Below, piece after piece: positions 43,001-51,841 of a DNA stretch of 64,000 nucleotides; within the stretch, counting starts at the first letter, position 1; each line of letters opens with the position of its first letter. The stretch lies in NCBI GenBank assembly GCA_964612485.1, contig CAZTFF010000013.1, positions 1 to 64,000 on the forward strand, in the 5' to 3' direction. A program made the position numbers and the translations under genes. Under the pieces are notes generated by a model, which worked only from the letters and a program-made list of their open reading frames with translations, had not been told where the DNA came from and searched no databases. Origin of the DNA: JAFGNV01 sp964612485. GTDB lineage: Bacteria; Chloroflexota; Anaerolineae; 4572-78; J111.

Positions 43001-44111
43001 CCAGCGTGACCGCCAGCGTGAGCAACGTATAAACCACGCCTCGGCTGAACAGTATATCCAAATCCAGCAGCCGATACCGCAGGGTGGCGTAGGCCACGCT
43101 GAACGGAAAGGCTATGAGCGGGGTAAAAACAAGCGTGAGGGACGTTAAGGAGAAGGGAATATTAGCTCCCACCACATTGGCGATCATCCATACAGCCATT
43201 GGGCTAAAAGCAAGGATACTGCCCCAGAGCAGAATGGTCGTCTGTTGGCGCACCAGGGTAGAAATGGTTGAGAGGCGGGCATCCCACAGTAAGATCAAAA
43301 AAAACAGGACGGATAATCCAATAAAAATAAAATCCCAGATCCGAACGGTAAAATAAAGCCGGGGGTCGGTAGAAAAATAGAAACTGAAAAGATTAACCGC
43401 TCCTAAAACCAGGGCCGCGCTATAGGGCAAAAATCGTAACCAGGGCCGGCGGCGGATCAACCGCGTTTTGGCGGGGAAGACAAAGCCAAGATGAAGCAGG
43501 CCGGCCCCCACCAGCGGAAAAACAAAGGCCCAGGCGGGGGTCAAAAAATGGAAGGTGTACAGATCAAACACCCCCCCCACCAGCATCGAGACAAAAATAC
43601 AGAAGGTGATGAACGTGGTGCCCACCTGCTCGCCGCCTCGCATCCGGTAGGCAATGATGCCCAGCACCAAATAAACCAGGCCGACGGCAAACGGCAGCCA
43701 GAAATATACAAATACATCCAAGAAGGCCCACGGGCGCAGCGGAATGGTTAATGACGTTTCGGCCAGAGAGCGGGCGCTCTCCACAGTGAGCGCCACGGAA
43801 TCGCCCGCTTGTTTTTGCCGCAGCACCGCGTACAGATCGCGGCCCGAAGCAATTGTTTCGCCGTCAACGGATAATAGTCTATCGGCGGGTTCCAGGCTGA
43901 GTTGGTGGCCGGCCCAATCAGGATCATATACATCGGCGGCAATGGATTGAGGCAGGAAAAGCATCCCCGGGAAGGGCTGCTGCGCCCAGATAGAGGCAAA
44001 AATAGGGGCTAAAATATTAAAAATAACGGCGAGAAAAATGAGAAGCAGAACAGCTATTTGGGTGAACTTTTGCGAGCGTTCACGATTGGACGCGTCGGTG
44101 ACCATTTTCAT
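40059..44111 (-). CDS. Membrane multi-GAF sensor histidine kinase with a PDZ-like N-terminus
   Basis: The 1350-residue protein begins with a membrane helix and an extracytoplasmic PDZ-like segment (about 65-115; LEPADRLLSVDGE). About seven to eight hydrophobic helices follow (130-400). Four tandem GAF domains (about 430-600, 620-780, 790-950, 960-1110) lead to a HisKA domain with the phospho-acceptor His1119 in SHELKIPMTSIKGY and an HATPase domain with D-T-G-Y-G-M and GTGLGLSI. The partner receiver is not adjacent. The hydrophobic block resembles the 7TM sensor regions found in other kinases, but I cannot name it. Signals: probably small ligands or redox state sensed by GAFs. Confidence 0.9.
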   Translation of the reverse strand: MKMVTDASNRERSQKFTQIAVLLLIFLAVIFNILAPIFASIWAQQPFPGMLFLPQSIAADVYDPDWAGHQLSLEPADRLLSVDGETIASGRDLYAVLRQKQAGDSVALTVESARSLAETSLTIPLRPWAFLDVFVYFWLPFAVGLVYLVLGIIAYRMRGGEQVGTTFITFCIFVSMLVGGVFDLYTFHFLTPAWAFVFPLVGAGLLHLGFVFPAKTRLIRRRPWLRFLPYSAALVLGAVNLFSFYFSTDPRLYFTVRIWDFIFIGLSVLFFLILLWDARLSTISTLVRQQTTILLWGSILAFSPMAVWMIANVVGANIPFSLTSLTLVFTPLIAFPFSVAYATLRYRLLDLDILFSRGVVYTLLTLAVTLGYFLTVSLLGLLLQDTDLYKNPIILALFVLLLVIFLEPIRDKIQGLVNHFFAYDTFDSREFLERYGRDLIATPLDTDQILDMLLTQTGKALNPEHALVFLRDTAQGLFVIRARYGKTATQSIEVPFAFSDDLARWMKETKNILQLTPGGQTSTHTGISQEELARLNMLNIALCVPLLGSNHLLGWLALGFEKSGQPYLSSDLVFLSTLANQTTIALENAQLLEEANRRAEELEALQKISAEIQAQAEPDLLLTSVVEQATRLLRAEGGMVFLLEANDKSLKVVVSHNLDKDYSGCVIETGQDIAGQVLQSGESVAVDNYDNFHSHSEHFKQARFGATLAVPLRWAGKARGVLQLVHRPKGQRFSQDDVWLMEFFGTQSAIALEKSRFLKEAQNRATQLATLREVSVAMSSTLKLDDALQQVMSRAVEILHAEAGSLLLLDARGEQLTFEVVLGPTGKELEGVKTPVGKGIVGTVAETGDPLIINDVAGDSRFNMAFDEATEFKTKDILCVPMIAHGQKVGVIELINKQDGTTFSQEDADLLLSFGAQAAIVIENAQIFTRTDQALAERIQELQTLQMFDQELQTSLNLAVVLDITLTHLMDSLGIEIGLVGVIKDQQDDEGIYLLAQHGMPTEMGRYKKDPWPLTKGMLGRVARTGEIAWINDLSQAESYIPKNHRTRSLLVVPVLREGRVVAVIDLESTDPDYFTSEDVAFVKLLASHAAIAIDNAQLFDQVRVANEAKTEFMNIASHELKIPMTSIKGYTKLMQMGAGGELSEQQTEFLNIITNSVDRMAGLVEDLLDVSRIEAGRIRLEVTDVFMDEVIDEVINAVKTQIDRKKQTLAVEMADDLPLLRADHKRMVQIVTNLVSNAYKYTPEGGDITIIAKSYTNGDIEGVAVTIKDTGYGMSEEDQEQLFTKFFRSADQKIRDEPGTGLGLSITKNMIESHGGELTFESELGKGTAFTFTLPRVCEVPPGVEVIER

Positions 44112-44162
44112 TTAAGCCATCTGATCTTATGGTAATTTACAAAGTGCAGGCGTTAAATTTTT

Positions 44163-44188
44163 ATCACCTTTCCCAATGGAAAGGTGAT
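44163..44188. repeat. 11-bp perfect hairpin between pfk and the kinase gene
   Basis: ATCACCTTTCC (44163-44173) pairs with GGAAAGGTGAT (44178-44188) over CAAT. It lies 52 nt upstream of the minus-strand histidine kinase start and beyond the phosphofructokinase stop. No T-run follows on the minus strand, so it may be an operator or a leader hairpin rather than a terminator. Confidence 0.55.
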
Positions 44189-44334
44189 TTGCCCGGGATC
44201 TTTGATTTTGTTGAGGAAGTTAAGTGATTCTCAACCTTGAAAAACTTCAATCGTATCGTTAAGAATTTGATACCTCAAGTTTAACATGTGGTTTAAGGCG
44301 AGTCAAGGTAATTTATTGGTACTTTTTGGGGTAA

Positions 44335-45498
44335 TCAATAAAGAAACAGCGGTTTTTGATTAACATGCCGCACTTTGGGACGGTACGCCGCCCGATCATA
44401 CAACTCATCCACATCAACCCGCTTGATGCCCTGCGAGATAATATCCGCCGGCACGTCCGCGTAGCGTCCTTCTCTCAAGGCCACCAGCCGTCCAAATTTT
44501 TTCCGATCCACCAGGTCCATGGCCATATTGGCAAAATTAAACCCAACCATCAGATCCACAGAATCGGGCGTGCCGGAGCGCATGAGGTAGGCCACCTGCT
44601 GGTAAATAATATTCTGGCCGGTGATTTTTCTGAGAATATCGCCGGTTTTAGCGCCAATGCCGCCCACACTTCCGCGCTTTTGCCGATCCAGCGATTCGGA
44701 TTGTTGGCTGCCTTCCTCACCCATCACCGACGCGCCTTCGGAAATGGTCATGATCGCGTAATTGCTGGGGTTTTCTTGTTTATCTTTCATCAGTAAGGCG
44801 GCCAGTTTTTCCGGATCAAAAGGAACTTCAGAAATGATGGCCCGGTCCACATCGGCCAGATAGGCCGAGATGAGGCAGGTTTCGCCGGAATTGCGGCCAA
44901 ACAGTTCGATGATGCCAATCCGTTCGTGCGAGCCAACATTGGTGCGCAAACTATGAATAAAATTCACGCTGCGCGTCACCGCCGTAGAAAAGCCGATACA
45001 ATAATCGGTGCCGTGCACATCGTTATCCATTGTTTTGGGGATGGCGATGAGCGGCACGCCCTCGGTGTGCAGCCGGTGGCCGTAACTGAGCGTATCGTCG
45101 CCGCCAATGGGGATGATCACGTCGAGGCCCAAATGCTCAATATTTTTGAGGATATGGGGCGTAAAATCATAGATACTTTTGTTATCCGGCAGCGTCTCCC
45201 CACTTTTGAGGAAATCAGGCGTATCGGCGGTGGTGGCCCGGCCCGGATTGGTGCGCGAGGTGTGAAGAAATGTGCCGCCGGTCCGGTCGATGGTGCGAAC
45301 CACCGATTTATCCAGCGGCATCACCCACTGTTGGCTGCCCGCTTCATCCTCACGATTGTAGTTGAGCAGGCCGCGCCAGCCGCGGCGAATGCCAACCACG
45401 GAATGGCCCTCTTCCAGGGCGCGCATCACCACAGCTTTGATACATGGATTGAGACCGGGGACGTCGCCGCCGCCGGTCAAGATACCGATTTTCATCAT
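44335..45498 (-). CDS. pfkA: 6-phosphofructokinase, pyrophosphate-type residues
   Basis: This 387-residue phosphofructokinase-family enzyme has the N-terminal GGGDVPGLN motif and the active-site PKTMDND. The nucleotide loop reads GGDDT rather than GGDGS, and the second loop has Lys (PKT) rather than Gly (PGT). Established comparisons link the Asp and Lys at these sites to pyrophosphate instead of ATP as phosphoryl donor, so I infer a PPi-dependent enzyme for fructose-6-phosphate. Length fits. It starts 18 nt after the dnaE stop on the same strand. An unrelated phosphorylation activity is possible but less likely. Confidence 0.85.
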   Translation of the reverse strand: MMKIGILTGGGDVPGLNPCIKAVVMRALEEGHSVVGIRRGWRGLLNYNREDEAGSQQWVMPLDKSVVRTIDRTGGTFLHTSRTNPGRATTADTPDFLKSGETLPDNKSIYDFTPHILKNIEHLGLDVIIPIGGDDTLSYGHRLHTEGVPLIAIPKTMDNDVHGTDYCIGFSTAVTRSVNFIHSLRTNVGSHERIGIIELFGRNSGETCLISAYLADVDRAIISEVPFDPEKLAALLMKDKQENPSNYAIMTISEGASVMGEEGSQQSESLDRQKRGSVGGIGAKTGDILRKITGQNIIYQQVAYLMRSGTPDSVDLMVGFNFANMAMDLVDRKKFGRLVALREGRYADVPADIISQGIKRVDVDELYDRAAYRPKVRHVNQKPLFLY

Positions 45499-45516
45499 GG
45501 CTTCCTTATGAGATGA

Positions 45517-48500
45517 TCATTCGTCGCGGATGGTTCCGGCTCCTAATACCCGCATAAGTTGCTGGCGCAACCGCGCGCTGTCTCTGGTGGTGTGGTTTGG
45601 AAAATCTACCCGCGTGGTTTTTTGCCCGCTGGGAATATACAGGCTGAAATGATCCTCGCCGGGCGTTTGGGTGAGCAGATCATAAACGGTTTTGAGCCGG
45701 TGTTTGTCCTGGCTCAAGCTGCCGGCCCGGGGAATGGTGATGTGCAGCCAGCCGCTGCCGCTTGCCGCTTTAGTTTCCGGCGATGATTCCGCCGGAGCAG
45801 AGGTCTCTGCCGGAGCAGAGGCTTCTGCTTCAGCAGAGGGGGCGGTTTGATAGGGGCTGCCGGTTTCAACCAGTTTGGTCTGGCCCGATGGCGGCTTGCT
45901 GCCGTGGCCGTTGGTTTTGACCGGTTCCGGGGGAAAGGCCGGCGGTGGTTCCGGTACACTATTTTGAGCCGGCGCGGGCGCTGCCGTGGAGGGCGCCGCC
46001 GTAGTCGGCGGTGAGGCCGATTTTTCTCCACTGGCCCGGTAGCTGGTGATCTCATTAGAAATGGTGTCGGCCAGAATTTTGGGCGCGCCGTTTTGGGCAT
46101 CAACCTTGCCGGTGACCATAATGAGGTTGCCGATGACCAGCAAATCTTTGTGCTGCTCAAAGGCTTTGGGGAAAACAACAATTTCTCGCGCGGCCTGGAT
46201 GTCTTCAATTTCTACAAAGGCCATCGGCTTGCCTTTTTTGGTCTGGTGGAAGCGCACAAAATTGATCATGCCCACCACGGCCACGTGATGCCCGTTCATG
46301 CTTTCGTCCAACTCGCCCAGCATCGTGGCATTGCTGGCTTTAATGGCGGCCAGATGTTTTTGCAGCGGATGCTCAGACATGTAGCTGCCGGCCAATTCTT
46401 TTTCCCAGGCCAAAATCTCTTTTTGTTTGATCTCTTCCACTTCCGGCGGGGGGTAAAGAATGGAGCCGGTGCGCGGGGCATCGAAGCCGCCCATATCAAA
46501 CATGCTCAACTGGCCCACGTCGGCGGCTTTGTGGGTGGAACTGGACAGGTTGATCATCCGGTCAACAATAGCCAGCAGGGTCGGGCGCGGGGCGTAATTG
46601 GCGGGAAGCGCCCCCACTTTAATGAGACATTCCAGCGCGCGCCGGCCCACCCGCCGCAAGTCTACCCGGCTGCAAAAGTCATCCAGATCGGCAAATTTGC
46701 CCTCTGCTTCGCGGGCCTCAACAATAACATTGATGGGGCCTTCGCCCACGTTTTTGATGGCGCCCAGGCCATAGCGGATGGCGGGCGGCTGCCCGTCTCG
46801 ATCCTCGATCACAAAATCCACAAAACTGTGGTTGATGCTGGGCGGCAGCACCTCGATGCCCATGGCCCGGCACTCGCCCACCAGCATACCCACTTTTTCG
46901 GTGTTACCGCGCTCCACCGTGAGCAGCGCGGCCATGTATTCAATGGGGTAGTGGGCTTTAAGATAGGCGGTCTGGCACGTAACCAGGGCGTAATCGGCGG
47001 CGTGGGCTTTGTTGAAGCCGTAGCGGGCGAAGAATTCAATATCACCGTAAATGGCTTCGGCCACGGATTTTTCGATGCCGTTGTCTACCGCCCCTTTGAT
47101 GAATTTGGCCCGGTGCTCCTCGATCTTGGCCTTGATCTTTTTGCCCACCGCCTTGCGGATCTGGTCGGCGTCGCCCGGCGCATAGCCGGCCAATTGCGAG
47201 GCGATCTGGATGATCTGCTCCTGGTAGACGATGATGCCGAAGGTGTCGCCCAGGATTTTTTCCAGCAGCGGGTGTTTGTATTCTACCGCTTCTTTGCCAT
47301 GCATGCGTTTAATGTAGGTGGGAATGTATTCCATGGGGCCGGGGCGGAAGAGCGAGATGGCGGCCACAATGTGCTCGAATTTGGTGGGTTTCATTTCGGT
47401 GAGCACGCGCCGCATGCCGCTGCCTTCCACCTGGAACACGCCGGTCACATCGCCGCGGGCCAGCAGTTCAAACGCTTTTTCCGGCGGGGGGAAGTCGGGC
47501 AGGTTTTTGAAGGCGTCGGGATCATCCATCGGAATATTGTTCAGGTTAAAATCCAGCCCGTGCCGTTTTTTGATCAGTTCGGCGGCGCGCCGCATCACGG
47601 TCAACGTAGACAGGCCCAAAAAGTCAACCTTGAGCAGGCCAATCGATTCGCACACCGGGAACTCAAACTGGGTAACGGATTTGGTGATGACCGATCCCTG
47701 CGGGCGCATCACCGGCACGTAATCGGTGAGCGGTTTGTCGGTGACGATGACGGCGGCGGCGTGCACGGAACCATGCCGGGCCACGCCTTCCAGGCTCTGG
47801 GCCGAGTCGACCAATTCCCGCACGTGTTCCACATTGTCATACTGCATTTTGAGTTCCGGCGAGAAAAACTCGTGTTCGGGATCGAGCGTATTTTCAATGG
47901 TGGCCGGTTTGCCGGGGATGGCGCTGATCTGTTTGGCCAGGACGTCTACTTCGCTGAGCGGAATGTCCATGGCCCGGCCCACATCGCGGATGGCGGCGCG
48001 CGCTTTCATCCGGCCAAAGCTGACGATCTGGGCCACGCGGTCGTCGCCGTAGCGCTCGCGGGTGTAGCGGATCATTTCTTCGCGCTGGTCGTCGGGGTAA
48101 TCCAGATCAAAATCGGGCATCGAGATGCGGCCGGGGTTGAGGAAGCGCTCAAAGATCAGGTTGTGGCGCAACGGGTCAATCAGGGTGATGCCGGTGGCGT
48201 AGGCCACAATGGAACCCGCCCCGGAGCCGCGCACGTTCCACCAGATATTCCGGGCGCGGGCGTATTCGCACAGGTCCCACACGATCAGGTAATAAACGGC
48301 AAAGCCCATGCCGTTGATGATGTTGAGTTCGTGCTCTTTGCGTTCCTGGATGTCGGGATCGTTGGCCCGGTCGCCGTACCGCTCCGGTAAACCTTTTTCG
48401 GTGAGGTAGCGCAGCGCGCCTTCGTAATCTTTGGCCTCGATGTATTCCGGCGGGATTTTGGTCAACGGGTCAACAAAATCGGGCGAGTCCAGCAAAGAAA

Positions 48501-49524
48501 CCTCATCATCAGATGAGGCCTCATCATCAAGTGAGGCTTCATCATTAAATGAGGCTTCATCGGTTGACGCGGTGAATAGGGTGAGGGCAGGCTGACCGTC
48601 CGGCTTCTGGCCCAGGCTATCGGCGTTTTTAAAAGGATCGGGCAGGTGGAACTCTTCGTCTTCCAGATCAACATCGCACATCTCGGCAATTTTGAGGCTG
48701 TTGGTGAAGGCGCTGGCCGGCAGATCGGCCAGGGGGCGGAAGATGGCCTTCATTTCCTCTTCGCTCTTGAGGTAGTAGCTGTTGTCCGACATGCGCATGC
48801 GGTTTTGCTGCTTCACCAGGGCCGAGGTCTGCACGCAGAGCAAGGTATCGTGCGCCTTGGCTTCATCGGCGGTCACGTAATGCACATCGTTGGTGGCCAG
48901 CAGGCCAAGATCGTACTTTTTGGCCCAGGCAAAGAGGGTTTTGTTGATGCGAGTTAGTTCCGGGATGTTGTGTTCTTGCAGTTCGACAAAAAAGCGCTCG
49001 CGGCCAAACACCTCCAGGTACCACTCCAGGCGCTCCATGGCTTTTTCTTCTTGGGGTGGGCGGCCCTCTCCGCTATTGAGCAGCCAGGGAATTTCGGCAG
49101 CCATGCAGCCGGTGGTGCAGATGAGGCCCTCGGCGTGGGCGGCCAGGTAGTCGGCGTCGATGCGGGGGCGGTAGTAGTAGCCTTGCAGTTGGGCATCGCT
49201 GCAAATTTTGAGCAGGTTTTTATAGCCGGTCATATTTTGGGCCAGCAGCAGCAGGTGATGACGCACTTTGTCTTTTTGAGGATCACGTTCGGTCATAGGC
49301 CTGCCGTGGGGCGTCATATACGCCTCCACACCGATGATGGGTTTGACCCCTTCTTTTTTGCAGTTGCGGAAAAACTCGATGGCCCCGTGCATTACGCCGT
49401 GGTCGGTGAGCGCCAGGGCGGGCTGGCCCAGCCGGGCGGCCTCTTTGGCCAGATCGGCCGTGCGGCCCAGGCCATCGAGCAACGAATATTCGCTATGGCA
49501 GTGAAGGTGAACAAAATCCGACAT
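45517..49524 (-). CDS. dnaE: DNA polymerase III alpha subunit
   Basis: The 1335-residue protein is the replicative polymerase catalytic subunit. It has an N-terminal PHP domain (HLHCHSEYSLLDG), the polymerase palm with PDFDLDYPDDQRE catalytic aspartates, the FNKAHAADYALV finger region, a helix-hairpin-helix, and a C-terminal OB fold, followed by a Pro/Ala-rich linker and a small conserved end (WLHITIPRAG). An acidic Glu-Ala-Ser-x-Asp-Asp repeat (about residues 320-345) interrupts the region between the PHP and polymerase domains; see the tandem repeat. Start at 49524 (MSDFVHLHC) is preferred over one four codons upstream. Phosphofructokinase follows. Confidence 0.95.
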   Translation of the reverse strand: MSDFVHLHCHSEYSLLDGLGRTADLAKEAARLGQPALALTDHGVMHGAIEFFRNCKKEGVKPIIGVEAYMTPHGRPMTERDPQKDKVRHHLLLLAQNMTGYKNLLKICSDAQLQGYYYRPRIDADYLAAHAEGLICTTGCMAAEIPWLLNSGEGRPPQEEKAMERLEWYLEVFGRERFFVELQEHNIPELTRINKTLFAWAKKYDLGLLATNDVHYVTADEAKAHDTLLCVQTSALVKQQNRMRMSDNSYYLKSEEEMKAIFRPLADLPASAFTNSLKIAEMCDVDLEDEEFHLPDPFKNADSLGQKPDGQPALTLFTASTDEASFNDEASLDDEASSDDEVSLLDSPDFVDPLTKIPPEYIEAKDYEGALRYLTEKGLPERYGDRANDPDIQERKEHELNIINGMGFAVYYLIVWDLCEYARARNIWWNVRGSGAGSIVAYATGITLIDPLRHNLIFERFLNPGRISMPDFDLDYPDDQREEMIRYTRERYGDDRVAQIVSFGRMKARAAIRDVGRAMDIPLSEVDVLAKQISAIPGKPATIENTLDPEHEFFSPELKMQYDNVEHVRELVDSAQSLEGVARHGSVHAAAVIVTDKPLTDYVPVMRPQGSVITKSVTQFEFPVCESIGLLKVDFLGLSTLTVMRRAAELIKKRHGLDFNLNNIPMDDPDAFKNLPDFPPPEKAFELLARGDVTGVFQVEGSGMRRVLTEMKPTKFEHIVAAISLFRPGPMEYIPTYIKRMHGKEAVEYKHPLLEKILGDTFGIIVYQEQIIQIASQLAGYAPGDADQIRKAVGKKIKAKIEEHRAKFIKGAVDNGIEKSVAEAIYGDIEFFARYGFNKAHAADYALVTCQTAYLKAHYPIEYMAALLTVERGNTEKVGMLVGECRAMGIEVLPPSINHSFVDFVIEDRDGQPPAIRYGLGAIKNVGEGPINVIVEAREAEGKFADLDDFCSRVDLRRVGRRALECLIKVGALPANYAPRPTLLAIVDRMINLSSSTHKAADVGQLSMFDMGGFDAPRTGSILYPPPEVEEIKQKEILAWEKELAGSYMSEHPLQKHLAAIKASNATMLGELDESMNGHHVAVVGMINFVRFHQTKKGKPMAFVEIEDIQAAREIVVFPKAFEQHKDLLVIGNLIMVTGKVDAQNGAPKILADTISNEITSYRASGEKSASPPTTAAPSTAAPAPAQNSVPEPPPAFPPEPVKTNGHGSKPPSGQTKLVETGSPYQTAPSAEAEASAPAETSAPAESSPETKAASGSGWLHITIPRAGSLSQDKHRLKTVYDLLTQTPGEDHFSLYIPSGQKTTRVDFPNHTTRDSARLRQQLMRVLGAGTIRDE
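48501..48566. repeat. 18-bp tandem repeat inside dnaE
   Basis: Three 18-bp units (48501-48518, 48519-48536, 48537-48554) of form CCTCATCATCAGATGAGG and a partial fourth encode, on the minus strand, a six-residue E-A-S-x-D-D repeat. Each unit is itself an imperfect 7-bp palindrome. The copy number is likely variable between strains. Confidence 0.85.
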
Positions 49525-49768
49525 GGTGCGCCTCAATACTTCTCAAACGTAAAATCTACGAAATACGGAGTACATTTTTCACAATACCACAATATACAGA
49601 CACTATATAAAGGAAAGGCCCTACATCTAGTAGAGGGAATAAAAAATAATCAGAACAAATGTTTTATCAGGCTATTTTTAATTATACCACAGATTTAGCG
49701 GTTTGGTAGCAACTTGAGGGGTTTATGCAGGCTGGTTGGCAGAATTTTAAGGTGGCTTTGTTCCATTA

Positions 49769-50230
49769 TTAATCGCGGCCAAAATTAAAGTGAGCCAGCA
49801 TGTGGTACATCACAATGCCCACACTGGTGGCCAGGTTGAGGCTGCGCACGTGCGGATTTTTCATGGGGATGGTAAAGCAGCGGTCCGGGTTGGCCCGGAG
49901 CAGCCATTCGGGCAGGCCGGCGGTTTCCGGGCCAAAGAGAAAATGATCGCCCGGTTGGGGCCGGATGTCGGTGTAAGGCCGATCAACTTTGGTAGTGAGC
50001 AAATAGGCCCGCGATAGATCGAGTTGTTGGTAATAGGCCGCTACATCGGGCAGGTGCTGCAAACGCACGTAGTCCCAATAATCCAGCCCGGCCCGTTTGA
50101 GGTAACGATCGCTCAGTTTGAAACCGGGCCGCCCCACAATAACCAACTGCATTTCGGTGGCGGCGCAGAGGCGGGCAATATTGCCGGTATTTTGCGGAAT
50201 TTGAGGCTCGACGAGCACGACGTTGAACAT
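49769..50230 (-). CDS. trmL: tRNA (cytidine/uridine-34-2'-O-)-methyltransferase TrmL
   Basis: This 153-residue SPOUT methyltransferase has the TrmL pattern: N-terminal VEPQIPQNTGNIARLC, the knot motifs HFLFGPETAGLP and MKNPHVRSLNLATSVGIVMYH. It 2'-O-methylates the wobble base of tRNA-Leu with S-adenosylmethionine as a dimer. Length is normal. It is divergent from the AlaRS-like gene, with a likely promoter in the gap. Confidence 0.9.
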   Translation of the reverse strand: MFNVVLVEPQIPQNTGNIARLCAATEMQLVIVGRPGFKLSDRYLKRAGLDYWDYVRLQHLPDVAAYYQQLDLSRAYLLTTKVDRPYTDIRPQPGDHFLFGPETAGLPEWLLRANPDRCFTIPMKNPHVRSLNLATSVGIVMYHMLAHFNFGRD

Positions 50231-50303
50231 GGTGGCTGTATTTTACGCCAACTGATGGCGTTCGCCAAGTGGCAAGAAGATTTCACAGCAAATTTACAAC
50301 CCT

Positions 50304-50332
50304 TTGACTCTCTTAACAATATATAGTATTCT
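50304..50332 (+). promoter_or_regulatory. Possible sigma70 promoter of the AlaRS-like operon
   Basis: TTGACT and TATTCT are separated by 17 nt in the gap between divergent trmL and the AlaRS-like gene. The -35 match is good, the -10 weaker; the ATG at 50420 lies about 80 nt downstream of the predicted start. Confidence 0.45.
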
Positions 50333-50419
50333 AGTATTTGGGACGATATTTCAGCAACCAATCGATGAAATTCTCCACCCCAGCTTAATCAAAATTGAGT
50401 TAAAAGCGCACAAAGTTGT

Positions 50420-51784
50420 ATGCAAATAAAAGAGATAAGCCAACGTTTTGTTCAGTTTTATAATCGGCTAGGCTTTAAGACTTTGCCCTCAACCTCGCTG
50501 CTGCATCCCTCCATTCCGATGACGTTTGTGATGAGCGCGGGGCTGGCCCAGGTTGAAACGGCCCGGGATCAACTCAGCGAGCGATCCAAGGATCATACCT
50601 ATGTGTTGGTGCAAAACTGTTTCCGCCATTTTGATGTTGACCGCATCGGTAAGAGCGCCCACCATCTCAGCCTGTTCGAGATGCCGGGCGCTTTTTCGTT
50701 TGGGCAGATCGACCGCGCCGTAGCCATCGAACGGATGTGGGAGCTTTTGATCCACCAACTGGGTATCGATCCTGGCCGCATCTGGGCCACCTACTTTTCC
50801 GGCGACACGATTTCGGGCCATTTTTTCCCCGAAGATTCAGACAGCCGCCGGGCTTGGAAGAATATGGGGCTGCCCGACGACCGGATCATTGGATTGGGCC
50901 GGGCGCACAACTTCTGGAAACAGGGCGGCGGCATCGACGGGCAAGAACCGGACCGGAAGTGCGGCCCCAATACCGAGCTATTCTATGATCGCGGGCCGCA
51001 CCTGGCCTGCGGCCCGCAGTGCCGGCCCGGCAGCTGTAAGTGTGGCAGGTTTGTGGAGTTCACCAACTCGCTCTTTATCTATGCCCAGATTGACGCCGAA
51101 ACCAACGCGCTGCAATTGATGCCCGACCCGTTCACCGAAACGGTGATCGGCACCGAGCGTGTGGCGATGATTTTGGCCAACCGGCCTACCGTTTTTGAGA
51201 TCGACAGCATCAGGCCCCTCATGGAAACATTAAGGCGCTATTATCCGGGCCGGGCGCAAGAAACATTTTTTGATTCCGGAGCCAGCGAGCGCATTCTGGT
51301 GGATCACCTGCGGGCGCTGCTCTTTCTGACCGCCGACGGCGCGCCGCCGCCCGGCAAAGGGGGACGGCGGCGGTTGATGCGGATTTTGATCCGCCGGGTC
51401 TTAACGCAGATGCGGCTTTTGCAGATTGACTCGCCCCATTGTTTGCCTGAGTTAGCTGAGCTGGTTGTTACGCTTGAAGGATACAAACATCCAGAGCTTA
51501 ACCAGGGACGCGTCAGGTTATTGGAATATATTGATGAAGAAACTGCTGTTTTTGAGAAAACATTGGGCCGGGGCTACCATCACCTGGAACAGTTGCTACA
51601 CAAAAACGAAGGCCGCCGCTTAGAAGGAAAATCCATGGTCAACCTGGTTAAACAATTTGGGATGCCGGTGGCTTTGTTGAGAGCCGCGCTGATCCGCCGG
51701 GGGAGCGAATTCAACGAGCAGGCCTACCAGCAAGCCATCGAGCAATGGCAGCGCAACGTATCATTAAAGGCTGCCGGGCATTGA
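50420..51784 (+). CDS. Truncated alanyl-tRNA synthetase-like protein (catalytic core only)
   Basis: The 454-residue protein resembles the class II AlaRS catalytic and tRNA-recognition region: SAGLAQVE (motif-1 side), the LSLFEMPGAFSFG strand, CGPNTELFYDRG (motif-2-like), FTNSLFIYAQ, TVIGTERVAMI (motif-3-like) and a GKGGRRRLMRILIRR helix. A Cys cluster (C197, C201, C206, C208) may bind zinc. Full AlaRS is around 850-900 residues; the editing domain, second zinc region and C-Ala domain are absent, and key motif positions diverge from the standard. It is followed 57 nt later by the giant GAF protein and so belongs to that run. Possible roles: a tRNA-dependent amino-acid transfer or an inactive regulator. 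It probably does not replace a full AlaRS elsewhere in the genome. Confidence 0.75.
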   Translation: MQIKEISQRFVQFYNRLGFKTLPSTSLLHPSIPMTFVMSAGLAQVETARDQLSERSKDHTYVLVQNCFRHFDVDRIGKSAHHLSLFEMPGAFSFGQIDRAVAIERMWELLIHQLGIDPGRIWATYFSGDTISGHFFPEDSDSRRAWKNMGLPDDRIIGLGRAHNFWKQGGGIDGQEPDRKCGPNTELFYDRGPHLACGPQCRPGSCKCGRFVEFTNSLFIYAQIDAETNALQLMPDPFTETVIGTERVAMILANRPTVFEIDSIRPLMETLRRYYPGRAQETFFDSGASERILVDHLRALLFLTADGAPPPGKGGRRRLMRILIRRVLTQMRLLQIDSPHCLPELAELVVTLEGYKHPELNQGRVRLLEYIDEETAVFEKTLGRGYHHLEQLLHKNEGRRLEGKSMVNLVKQFGMPVALLRAALIRRGSEFNEQAYQQAIEQWQRNVSLKAAGH

Positions 51785-51841
51785 GTTATCTACACCAGGG
51801 CCATCAATCACCCTGGATGATCGATAGGGAGGTATCCAAGT

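Noticed and set aside
46093..48390. 765-codon plus-strand frame opposite dnaE
   Set aside because: It is entirely antisense to conserved dnaE domains and rich in His/Gly/Phe, as expected from a mirrored GC-rich codon pattern.
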